Shown here: positions 7,765 to 16,909 of the stretch, piece after piece
Numbering within the stretch: the first letter of the stretch is position 1
Layout of the letters: every line of letters starts with the position of its first letter
Source: Candidatus Zixiibacteriota bacterium
Lineage (GTDB): Bacteria; Zixibacteria; MSB-5A5; GN15; FEB-12
NCBI GenBank assembly: GCA_024276275.1
Contig: JAJRXM010000063.1
Location: 1-36,441 of the forward strand
Direction: 5' to 3'
DNA length: 36,441 nucleotides
Notes under the pieces: generated by a model
Databases searched by the model: none
Told to the model about the DNA's origin: nothing
The model's input: only the letters and a program-made list of their open reading frames with translations
Made by a program: the position numbers and the translations under genes

Positions 7765-9758
7765 CTACTGACATAGAACAGTAAGGGCTTCAGAACCAAA
7801 TAAGTAGTTTGCCATTAAGACTAAATCTGAAATATCTAAGTATGAATTTCCGGTGACATCTGCTTCCTGTTCACATGGAAGGATTGATATCGATTGATTA
7901 AACATATAATCTACCAGCGTTACAATGTCAGAAATATCTGTTATATTATCAGCCGAAATGTTTATGTTTCCTCGCAACCCTTGACAACAATCACCCGGGA
8001 ATTGATAAAAATTTATTCCTCCGTTATCTTCTCCGATAAATAAATCATCATCATTGTCAAAGTCGATGTCGACAAAATGTGGAGTCAGCCGAAAACCGTC
8101 GTTATAACCGATCACGGTATCCGGTTGGAGAATAAGAGTTGCTTGTGTAGGAAAGCTGTTTTGTGCGGAAATATATATTTATAAAAATCAATTCCGCTTA
8201 ATCGATTACTTAGAAGTAAATCCGGAATAGAGTCGTTATCATAATCATAGAAATATGGGATAGTGAATGCTCGTAAATCATCATTAAGTAAGGTCGAGTC
8301 AATAAGTATGAATTGGGGGGAGTGGAAATCACCGATGTTTTTATATAAAAAAACATTGGCACGACTGTTAAAATCCCATTCACCGATAATTAAATCTTTG
8401 AGCCCGTCATTATTTAAATCAATCATTTGCGGAGTAACAAGTTGATCCCTATTTATTCCTGCTAATAGATTGGTCACTAATATAGGTTGGAAGTCTGACT
8501 TATTTTCGTTATTCTGCCAATATTCTATTTTTCCTGATTGGTCGCCAATCAATAAATCAAAATCGCCATCATTATCATAGTCTACAACAAAGGGAGACGA
8601 GGAAAAACCGACATCAATATTTTTATAATTGTCGGTAATAAATTCAAATTGTGGGGCGTAACGGTTTCCGACATTTTCAAAATATGTCAATTGCCCAGAG
8701 ATATTTCCTATAAGCATATCCAAATCGTAATCATTATCCATATCGGCAAAAGTAGGCACGGTGGTGCTTCCGAGGTCTATATTATCTATTAAATTCATAG
8801 TTTCTAAACTAAATTGAGCCTGCGAGATATTTCCGTTATTCCGATATAAAAGCAGATTATCCGTATCGGCGTTATTAGCTACACCGAGTATTAAATCTAC
8901 ATCGTTGTCATTGTCAATATCACCGAATGTCGGGTGATTGAAACCGGATGTCATTTCAGGTAAATAATTTTGAGTTTGAAAGATTAAGTCAGATAATTCA
9001 GGAGTGCCGTTATTAAGAAAGAGATACATATTCGGATTAAAAATATCACCCCAAAACAGGTCAAAGTCATTGTAATTATCGATGTCGGTAAACCGTATAT
9101 TTGAGAAACCGTGTTTTACACCAGCAGATGTATTTGCTCCCGGAAAAGCATAGATAGAATCATACGCAGGGTTTGAAAAAACAAAACTTGGATTTGCCGA
9201 ATCTCCGATATTTTCATAATAAGCTAAATATCCGGTTGTAAATCCGTAGAAAAAATCCTGATCCCCGTCGTTATCAATATCACAAAATGTAGGAGTATTA
9301 TTATTGCCGGCCAAAATGTCTCCAAAGGCAGTGTCTATGAGAGTGAAACTAAAATTGTTACCTACAGAATTGTTTTGGTAATAATGTACTTTAGCACTTC
9401 TGGAATCACAGAATAAATCCTGATCCCCGTCAGCATCGATATCTGCAAATGTGTACCATGTCCCGGCATCTATACCTGCAAACTGTTCAGAGGTTACCTC
9501 CCAAAGAGGTGTCTCGGGAGTTCCCTTATTTTCCAGATACATAATTTTTCCGGAAACATCACCGATTAGCAAGTCAATCAGGTTGTCTCTATTTATATCA
9601 ATGAGAGGTGGTTTCGGGTTATTGAAGCCGCCCAGAAAAGGATACTTAAATGACACACCGTTTTGAGAAATATTCCAAGGGTTATAATCTTTAGTTAATT
9701 GTCCAAAAGTAGTTGTTGCGCAAAAAAGTAAAAGTATGAGAAGGATTAATTTATTCAT
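7765..9758 (-). pseudogene. secreted FG-GAP/VCBS repeat protein with C-terminal dockerin-like module, broken by one frameshift
   Basis: Rejoining two frames gives about 664 residues. The ATG at 9756-9758 begins a clear signal peptide (MNKLILLILLLFCATTTFGQ). About ten repeats of the form FxDxDNDGDxDLxxG, each followed by a YxxN-type strand, fill the protein. These are calcium-binding VCBS/FG-GAP blades that build an extracellular propeller. The first frame loses sense after GIDFYKYIF and stops at 8112. The second frame carries SFPTQATLILQPDTV into the last repeat (FVDIDFDNDDDLFIG) and the C-terminal module (CCQGLRGN, two DISD repeats, ending LCQ). One base is missing somewhere in 8165-8180, probably in the short A/T run. 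Function beyond secretion and calcium binding is unknown. It could be a real lesion or an assembly indel. Confidence 0.8.
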
Positions 9759-9893
9759 AATTATATATAGTATCGTCCTTTTATAATGTTTTAGTCACTT
9801 TAAAGTAATATAATAATGAGGAAAGTCAAATTAGATAACTCAAAGGACAAAATTTGCGAATTGATTCATTGAATATTCCCGGTAAGAAATAAA

Positions 9894-10850
9894 TCAGGAT
9901 TTAAATGATTTCAAAAGAGGATGGCTATTATCATTTATTCCGATAGTTTTTGCATTACGAATACTGTGAGCAATGGTAATAGACGGTCTTGCTTCATCAA
10001 GTCCAAAACCTTTGCCTGCTAAAACATTTTGATATATGATAGTATGCAAATCAGTAAAACCGCCTGAGAATTCAATTTCATTGCCATCAATTGTAATTGA
10101 CCGAAATGTCCGTTGTTCTTTTTCTTTGATTTCACTCGGGAGATCATTATTGTCGATTGAGAGAAACCATTTAATTTCAGCTTTTTCAAGTTCTAAAAAA
10201 CCACCGGTTTTTGTTGGTTCTGCCAGATGAACTTCTGAATGCTGTACATCACCAAAAAGCCACATTAACATATCAAAAAAATGAATCCCGATATTTGTCG
10301 CTAACCCTCCGGAACGGTCTAGCTGCCCTTTCCATGAGACTAGATACCAAGGTCCTCTAGAAGTGATATAGGTAAGATTAATCTGACGTTTACGAGTAGA
10401 TTTGTCTTGTTCAATTTCTTTTTTTAAAGCAATTAAAGACGGGTGGACCCGAAGTTGTAAAACAGTAAAAATTTTCTGATTATTTTCCTGCTCTATTTCC
10501 TGTAAGGCATCAATATTCCAAGGATTGAGTACAAGAGGTTTTTCACATATAGCATCCGCACCGACTCGCATCGCAAAACGAGCATGAGCATCGTGCAAGT
10601 AGTTAGGCGAACAAATAGAAACGTAGTCAATTTGGTGAGATTTGTCTTGCCTATGAAGTTTTTCCAGGTAACGGTCAAACCGCTCAAATTCAGTAAAAAA
10701 AGCACAATCTTCAAAAAAACTATCAATTATACCTACAGAGTCGTTTGGGTCTAATGCAGCTATAAGATTATTACCGGTCTCTTTTATCGCTTTTAAGTGA
10801 CGCGGAGCAATGTATCCTGAAGCACCTGTTAATGTAAAGTTTTTAGACAT
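9894..10850 (-). CDS. wbpB: Gfo/Idh/MocA oxidoreductase, WbpB/WlbA-like (UDP-GlcNAcA 3-dehydrogenase type)
   Basis: A protein of 318 residues. The N-terminal Rossmann fold shows TGASGYIAPRHLKAI (8-22), EKP stands at 103-105, and the C-terminal domain has NIGIHFFDML with His190 and Asp193. These are the NAD-binding and catalytic signatures of the family. The phrases GYIAPRHLKAI, NDSVGIID, YVSICSPNYLH and LTYITSRG closely match the WbpB/WlbA group, which oxidises UDP-N-acetylglucosaminuronic acid at C3 during surface-polysaccharide synthesis. No other polysaccharide gene is in the window, so this role rests on sequence memory alone. I chose the ATG at 10848-10850 over an upstream GTG because GAAAGG is then 12 bases away instead of touching the start. 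Confidence 0.8.
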   Translation of the reverse strand: MSKNFTLTGASGYIAPRHLKAIKETGNNLIAALDPNDSVGIIDSFFEDCAFFTEFERFDRYLEKLHRQDKSHQIDYVSICSPNYLHDAHARFAMRVGADAICEKPLVLNPWNIDALQEIEQENNQKIFTVLQLRVHPSLIALKKEIEQDKSTRKRQINLTYITSRGPWYLVSWKGQLDRSGGLATNIGIHFFDMLMWLFGDVQHSEVHLAEPTKTGGFLELEKAEIKWFLSIDNNDLPSEIKEKEQRTFRSITIDGNEIEFSGGFTDLHTIIYQNVLAGKGFGLDEARPSITIAHSIRNAKTIGINDNSHPLLKSFKS

Positions 10851-11080
10851 ATATAATAATAACACCTTTCAAAAGTAATACACTAAAGAATATGAATTAG
10901 TTCCTAACATAACAAAAAGTAGTAATGAAGCAATTAAAAAAGACCAATAAAAAACCTAATTATCTTAAGAAAATAGGTCTGATTTTATAAAAATTGATTG
11001 AAAATCGCTTGATTTTCTTATTCGATTATATAATCTTTTTGAGATCATAAAATGAAACTATCAACACAAAATAATGACAA

Positions 11081-11098
11081 ACATACTATAGAGTATGT
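11081..11098. promoter_or_regulatory. 18-bp inverted repeat upstream of the TonB receptor gene
   Basis: ACATACT (11081-11087), ATAG, AGTATGT (11092-11098): perfect 7-bp arms with a 4-base centre, 57 bases before the receptor ATG. It could be an operator or a leader hairpin. The 305-base gap 10851-11155 also contains a TATAAT at 11029-11034 without a good -35 box, and short AGACC/GGTCT arms at 10941-10945 and 10976-10980. I see nothing else in the gap. Confidence 0.3.
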
Positions 11099-11155
11099 GA
11101 TGAAGACAAATATATTAGAGAGCAAATAAGTAAATAAGGTAAAGAAGGAGTAAAC

Positions 11156-13965
11156 ATGAGAGAGAAAGCTAAATATTTCCATCTCAAAAAATTTTTCTTA
11201 ACAGTAGTAACAGTGATGTTTTTAATGCCAGCTCTAGTAATAGGTGGCAGTTTAACGGGAAAGTGATAGATAATACTGACGGAAGCAGTTTGATGCACGC
11301 TATTGTTACAATTATACCTAGCGACGGTTCTAAGTCTCGTTCTGCCGCTGCTGATTTAGAAGGTAATTTCGAATTCAGCGATGTAAACTTTGATACTTAT
11401 ACTGTTAAAGTTTCATATATCGGTTTTTCTACCTGGATGAAATCAGGTGTTGTTGTCGGTGAAGCTGATGTTAATCTTACGGCAGAGTTAATACCTACTT
11501 CTATTAATATGAATGCGATTTCGGTATCGGCATCTCGCCGACCTGAAAAAATCGTAGATGCTCCTGCAGCAGTCTCGATGATTGAATCGGAAGATATTAC
11601 CAATAGAGCTACTTTAACAGCAACAGAACATTTAAAAGGTCTTCCGGGAGTTGATGTAGCTACAACCGGATTAAATCAATCAAATGTTGTTGTGCGTGGG
11701 TTTAATAATATCTTTTCTGGTGCATTATTAGTTTTGACCGACAACCGTATTGCCCGTGTTCCTTCACTTCGTTTTAACGCACATAACTTTATGCCGACTA
11801 CAAATGAAGATATTGAACGGATTGAAATAGTTTCTGGTCCCGGTTCGGCTTTATACGGTCCAAACTCTGCCAACGGCGTCATGCATATTATTACTAAATC
11901 ACCGTTTTCATCACAAGGAACAACTGTTTCAGTTGGTGGCGGTGAACGCTCTGTACAAATCATTTCCGGTCGTCACGCCGGAGTTTTCGGTGAAAATATC
12001 GGTTATAAATTCTCAGGTCAGTATTATACAGGTAATGACTGGGAACATGAAGAACCTGCTGAACCGGATTAACTCGTTTTATTTAGAAGAACCGGGACAG
12101 TTGATGATACTGTCAAAACATTATTTAAAAGCGATAGAAATTTTGACATAGAAAAAATCGCCGGTGAAGCAAGAGTTGACTTTTTATTAGGCGATAACTC
12201 TTCTATTATATTAAACGGTGGGTATAACCAATCAACCGGTATAGAACTTACCGGACTTGGAGCAGGACAAGCTATCGACTGGAGTTATAAATTTGCTCAA
12301 GCTCGATTTATGTATAAAGATTTATTTGTGCAGACGTTTGTCAACGCATCTGATGCCGGAGATACATATCTTTTAAATACCGGACAGATTATTGTTGATA
12401 AATCTAAGTTATGGGTAGCACAAGTACAGCATCGCTATGCTCCAAATGATAAAATGTCATTTACCTATGGAATTGATGCTCTTTACACTCGCCCAAATAC
12501 TGACAGTACTATTAATGGACGAAATGAAAAGAAAGATAATATCAACGAGTATGGTGCCTATATCCAAGGTGATTACAGGTTTTCTGATAAGTTTAAACTT
12601 GTAGGTGCTTTCCGTGTTGATGATAATGATCAATTAGAAGACAAAGTCTATTCACCTCGTGCCGGACTTGTTTTCATGCCTGATAAAAATAATAATATTA
12701 GATTTACTTATAACCGTGCATTTTCAACTCCAGATAATAATAACTTATTCCTTGACTTACTTGTTAAAGCAAACCCATTCTTTACAGGGTTAGACTTGAG
12801 AGTACAGGGTGTTCCTGAATCAGGTTTCACTTGGAACTTTGATAATAACGGAAACCCGATGTTCTCATCTCAATATGACGGTTTTGCAGGTTCATACAGT
12901 ATGGGTGATCAATCATTCATGAATACAGCTTGGCAAACTAACAGAGCTGTTACAACCGGTGGCGTACAACTGAATCTTGCTGAAGCAGGAGTAGATGCCG
13001 GTACTATTGCGGCAGTAACTTTAATGTTGAATGCCGTCACGCCTACTACCCTTACAAATGTAGGTAACACAATGATGGTTTTTGATCAGGATTTGTTGAC
13101 TTTTGTGCCATCTTCACCGAGTGCTATAAAAAATATTGATCGCATGAAACCGACTATTACACAGACATTAGAATTAGGCTATAAAGGTGTTCTTGACAAT
13201 AGATTCCAATTTTCTGTAGATGCTTATAGAACCCAAAAAGATAACTTTGTCGGACCTTTGACTGTTGAAAGTCCGACCATTCATCTGGACCCGGTAGCAT
13301 TACAGGGTGAATTGGGTGTTGCAATAGGCACAGCATTTGCCGGAGCCGATCTTGTAACGCAAGGAACATTAACACAAGTTTTTGATGATGTTGCGGCCGG
13401 AGGTAACGGGAACGGTACACCAGTTGATGAGTTAGTTGCGATATATACGAAAGGTGGAGCAGGTTTGCCGTTTGGTGTTTTCTCACCTAACGGACAACTA
13501 GACCCTAACGCGGTTTTGATAACATATCGTAATTTTGGTGAAGTTACTTATTATGGTGCCGACTTAGCCTTTACTTATCATTTAGATAGAAACTGGGATC
13601 TAGGCGGTACGTATTCTTATGTTTCAAAAAACTTCTTCGCCAAAAGCTCCTCTCAAGTACATGATATTTATTTGAACGCTCCTAAGAATAAATTCGGTGC
13701 ATCTTTGAAATATAGTGATTCACAGGATAATATGAGTGCTCAACTTCGCTACCGATGGGTGGAAGGATTTAAAATGTCTTCTCCTTACTTTGGGTCAGAA
13801 GTTCAAGCCTATAGGTTACTCGATTTTAATTTTGGGATGGATATAATTCAGTCTACTCATTTATCTGTAACAGTACAAAATATTTTAAACAATAAACATT
13901 CTGAATTTGTCGGCGGTGCTGATATCGGCCGTTTGGCTATTATGAGAATTACACGTAGCTTCTAG
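11156..13965 (+). pseudogene. TonB-dependent outer-membrane receptor, broken by one frameshift and one nonsense codon
   Basis: The reconstructed length is about 936 residues. The ATG at 11156 has an excellent AAAGAAGGAG site and starts a signal peptide, but this frame ends at the TGA at 11264. One base added to AAA at 11260-11262 gives LTGKVIDNTDGSSL, the start of a carboxypeptidase-regulatory-like domain (to about 11500). The plug follows (SASRRPEKIVDAPAAVSMI, LKGLPGVDV, VRGFNN, GPGSALYGPNSANGVMHI), then the barrel. A TAA at 12070-12072 interrupts the barrel; the same frame then stays open for 630 codons to the typical end NILNNKHSEFVGG, IMRITRSF. The family imports large or scarce ligands using TonB energy; the ligand is not evident. 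With two lesions, a true pseudogene is plausible, though low-quality assembly remains possible. Confidence 0.85.
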
Positions 13966-14441
13966 ATAAATTTTAAGGATAACAACCTCAGAACGCATGA
14001 CACCTCATAGTAACAACTTCTCTACAAAATAGAAGTAGTTCACAATTCTTTCACCTAATGTATGGATATTTTGATAAGATTATATGAAAACTCTATCAGA
14101 CTATATAGAGGTAATCAACATAAAACTTGTAGTGAAAAATCTTATTTCACAAAACGAACCCATTTTATCTAAAGAAGAGAAAAACAAAAAAAGAAAAAAT
14201 GACCGAAACAAACCCATTTTACTGTAACACTAAAAGTGCGATAAGATTACAGCAAAAAAGTTGTCTTGTAGTTTAGGGCGTATTAAGTATTTTTGTATGG
14301 ATACAGCTGAGTATGTACTAATAATTTTCGGCCATTGCGAATTTGCCTAGGCGAATGCAGCAAGCTTATCTTTTTATAATTGTCATTTCCCCTCTTTTTT
14401 AAGAGGGGATTAAGGGGTGTGTTATCTTCACAAACTGCAAT
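13966..14441. other. 476-base gene-poor stretch between the convergent receptor and LVIVD genes
   Basis: No open frame or known RNA is convincing. Contents seen: two similar 17-base tracts ending CCCATTTTA (near 14152-14168 and 14206-14222), the 8-bp palindrome GCCTAGGC near 14346-14353, and the palindromic element at 14388-14420. Neither flanking gene has a clear intrinsic terminator here apart from that element. Confidence 0.4.
14388..14420. repeat. palindromic element with an AAGGGGTGTGTT tail, probable dispersed repeat
   Basis: The perfect arms TCCCCTCTT (14388-14396) and AAGAGGGGA (14401-14409) have a TTTT loop and are followed by TTAAGGGGTGTGTT. I recall very similar C4T/A-G4 hairpins followed by a G-rich GTG tail as common intergenic repeats in uncultured FCB and Chloroflexi genomes. 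There is only one copy in this window. It is more GC-rich than its surroundings. It could also act as a terminator for the LVIVD gene on the minus strand, although the T-run is weak. Confidence 0.5.
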
Positions 14442-16646
14442 TTATGGACAAGGTGCAGGAGGAGCTCCTCCTCCAAACATAAATTCTATCAGTGCAACTA
14501 AATCTGAAATGTCGATAGGGGTTCCACCTCCGGTTCCATTGATGTCTGCTTCTTCTTCACAGGTGTATGGAGGACCTCCTTGGAACATATAGGCAACAAG
14601 AAAGACTACATCAGAAATATCAATAGACCCTGATAAAGTTCCATCATCCGGTCCGCCGTTTACATTACCGCGGTCTCCTATACAGCATGACGGAGAACCA
14701 AGGAATGTCGGTTCTAAAACAAACAGTCCTGACTGCATGTCAGATGCTATTATTTTGCCAGAAGCAAAATACGGATATACCGACCAGCATCCCTGGTAAC
14801 TGAATTCATCTTTTAAGAAAGTATCATAGTATGCAACCTCAAATGGATTAGCAGGGTCGGCAACATTCCAAATTCGAATACCAAGTGTGTAATGACCGAT
14901 GACTAAAAAAGTATCATTAAAAATATAGCTATTATGTACTACGGCGTTTGTATCAATTATAAATTCCGATACCATAGAAACATTAAGCGGGTCTGAAATA
15001 TCAAATGCACGAATATGATTTCCTGATGATCCGATTTCATCACCAATAAAAACATGGGTTCCGTCAGAGGAGTATTCAGCATTATGAGAACCTGAACCGG
15101 CATAGTTAAAACGAGAAATTAAAGAAGGTGCTGATTTGTTAGAGACATCAATTATATCAATACCGTCACCATAAATCCCTGTACCTATAATAGTGTCATT
15201 GCGAATATCAATATCGTGATAATAAAAAGGTTGAAATTGCCCAATCTCTACCGGGGCAAACGGGTTTGAGATGTCAACAATTTCTAAACCGCCCGTACCG
15301 TGGTTACCTACTACATAAAGATAGTTTCCTTCCACGATGCAGTTATGAGTTCCGCCACCGTCAGGAGTAAAAGTGCTTATTAGAACCGGATTAGTCACAT
15401 CAGTTAAATCAAAAATTTGGATATTATCTGATTCGTTAACCAGTATCGCATAGTTTTGATAAATTTTTATATCTTTACTGTCAACCCCGGGGTTTGTCGG
15501 GTTCATAAACCCTACCTCAACAGGTGGGTCTGCTGTAATATCTATAATAGAAACACCTAGATCACGAACACAGAGAAGAGCATACTCGGTACCGCCATCT
15601 GTATATCCCCATATATCCCCATATTTATTATACTCATGTAAATAACCTACAAGATTTATATTCGAATAAACCATCTGTGTGATACCGGAAACCTGTTTAC
15701 TGTTAGCAACGATTGAATCAGATATCGTAGCAGCTTCTATTGAGTAAAAATATTCAATCCCTGTAGTCAGGCTTGAATGGGTATAACTTCTAATATTACC
15801 GGAGACAGTGGTGAGTAGAGGTGGAGGATTTGTAGTTCCGGCATAGATGTTAAAATGGTCGGGAGTCGGATTATCATATCTCCAGGTTAAAATATTTTCA
15901 GTAGTATCAGGAATTACGCGAGCGTTTTTAACTTGAAATACTCCGATATCTAAAGTCGCAGGTAAAGTTTCTAAAAGCGTATACCCTGTGGCTATATCCG
16001 GCCAAAAAGCAAAAAGTATGTCCATCGAAGATGCACCCGAATTAATATTATTTCCGGCATAAGTAGTGCCAGTACCGTCGTAACTGCTTAAGAAGATAAA
16101 TACATATTCACGATTTCCAATGTTAGTACCGGGGTCCCAAATAAAGTTCGGTGATGCCATGGATGCTGCCTCAACAAAACCGATGTTCAATTGTCTTGGA
16201 TTTGCAGTATCAGACATATCCCACGCTGTTCCCGGAAATACGCCGACTCCGTTTGAAGCATAGTTTAAATCTCTTCGGAATGTTTGACAGAGGGTGGAAT
16301 CTGTATTAGAGAAAATAATTTGCACCGGTACTAAGTCGGCATCAGTTAATGACGAGCCAAAAAAGTCTTTACCGGCAGAAAGCGAACCGTTAAATGTGGT
16401 ACCGCCCCAATTTATACCGCTCAACCAAGGAGAAGCCGAGTTAAAGGAAGCTTCAATGTCCGGTGTTCCAACAGCACTTAAGTTATTAAGCGACCGTTTT
16501 TTATTGCTATTCACAGATCTATCTAATTCAATTTCAATGCCGTATAACTTTTTTTGTAGGAAATCAGATTTACTTTTATAAAGAGGTTCTGCTGTTAAAA
16601 CAGTACAAAACAGCGTTGATAAAAATAAAGTTATCAAATACTTCAT
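14442..16646 (-). CDS. secreted choice-of-anchor-B / LVIVD repeat protein with C-terminal dockerin-like module
   Basis: A protein of 734 residues with an intact frame. It has a signal peptide (MKYLITLFLSTLFCTVLTAE) and a large N-terminal region of unknown fold (about 60-240). A fibronectin-III-like stretch follows at about 245-320 (ILTWRYDNPTPDHFNIY, TGIEYFYSIEA). Then comes the choice-of-anchor-B region with LVIVD repeats (about 330-640): KYGDIWGYTDGGTEYALL, SIIDIT, VDSKDIKIYQNYAILVNE, LEIVDISNPFAPVEIGQF, IDIIDVSN, RIWNVADPANPFEVAYY. The end (about 660-734) has CCIGDRGN, two DISD repeats and AP(C)P, like the other two secreted proteins here. The ATG has GGAAAGG about 7 bases upstream. Role: an extracellular propeller, probably attached or sorted through its C-terminal module. 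The ligand is unknown. Confidence 0.85.
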   Translation of the reverse strand: MKYLITLFLSTLFCTVLTAEPLYKSKSDFLQKKLYGIEIELDRSVNSNKKRSLNNLSAVGTPDIEASFNSASPWLSGINWGGTTFNGSLSAGKDFFGSSLTDADLVPVQIIFSNTDSTLCQTFRRDLNYASNGVGVFPGTAWDMSDTANPRQLNIGFVEAASMASPNFIWDPGTNIGNREYVFIFLSSYDGTGTTYAGNNINSGASSMDILFAFWPDIATGYTLLETLPATLDIGVFQVKNARVIPDTTENILTWRYDNPTPDHFNIYAGTTNPPPLLTTVSGNIRSYTHSSLTTGIEYFYSIEAATISDSIVANSKQVSGITQMVYSNINLVGYLHEYNKYGDIWGYTDGGTEYALLCVRDLGVSIIDITADPPVEVGFMNPTNPGVDSKDIKIYQNYAILVNESDNIQIFDLTDVTNPVLISTFTPDGGGTHNCIVEGNYLYVVGNHGTGGLEIVDISNPFAPVEIGQFQPFYYHDIDIRNDTIIGTGIYGDGIDIIDVSNKSAPSLISRFNYAGSGSHNAEYSSDGTHVFIGDEIGSSGNHIRAFDISDPLNVSMVSEFIIDTNAVVHNSYIFNDTFLVIGHYTLGIRIWNVADPANPFEVAYYDTFLKDEFSYQGCWSVYPYFASGKIIASDMQSGLFVLEPTFLGSPSCCIGDRGNVNGGPDDGTLSGSIDISDVVFLVAYMFQGGPPYTCEEEADINGTGGGTPIDISDLVALIEFMFGGGAPPAPCP

Positions 16647-16703
16647 AGTATAACCTTTCCGGGTGTTATTTTTTTGATTTTAAAAATAAGTAGTATTACA
16701 ATA

Positions 16704-16731
16704 AGTATAGTAAATGGATGCTTTGTGTCAA
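16704..16731 (-). promoter_or_regulatory. promoter of the LVIVD repeat gene
   Basis: On the minus strand: TTGACA (16726-16731), a 16-base spacer, TATACT (16704-16709), about 58 bases before the ATG. It is a good sigma-70-like match (6 of 6 and 5 of 6). Confidence 0.55.
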
Positions 16732-16819
16732 TATTAAACTAATAATGTGATATATATTGGATTAAAACGCAGTATTTGTGTTCATGGATAATGATTTGTA
16801 TCGAAATTGTTATAAAATT

Positions 16820-16844
16820 CACAAACCTTGTTATTTGGTTTGTG
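16820..16844. promoter_or_regulatory. candidate operator: perfect 8-bp inverted repeat overlapping a -35 box
   Basis: CACAAACC (16820-16827), 9 bases, GGTTTGTG (16837-16844). The right arm overlaps the -35 hexamer of the next promoter. No T-run follows, so it is not a terminator. Arms one helical turn and a half apart fit a dimeric repressor or activator. The binding protein is unknown. Confidence 0.4.
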
Positions 16845-16868
16845 TTTCTAATCCGAATATCGTATATT
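16840..16868 (+). promoter_or_regulatory. promoter of the aminotransferase gene
   Basis: TTGTGT (16840-16845), a 17-base spacer, TATATT (16863-16868). It has the same geometry and the same -10 hexamer as the promoter at 3906-3936. It places transcription start near 16875, which excludes the far-upstream in-frame ATG at 16778 as the start of the coding region. Confidence 0.45.
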
Positions 16869-16909
16869 CTATTCACCATTTTGGAAGGTATTTGAAAGGA
16901 TGTATGGAA

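Noticed and set aside
13157-13486. Minus-strand open frame of 109 codons inside the TonB receptor
   Set aside because: Its translation is Gln/His/Leu-rich with no motif and lies wholly opposite well-conserved barrel sequence.
16778-16909. N-terminal 44-residue extension of the aminotransferase from ATG 16778
   Set aside because: The extension covers the candidate operator and promoter, has no ribosome site, and is not part of the family fold, which begins near residue 45 of that frame.
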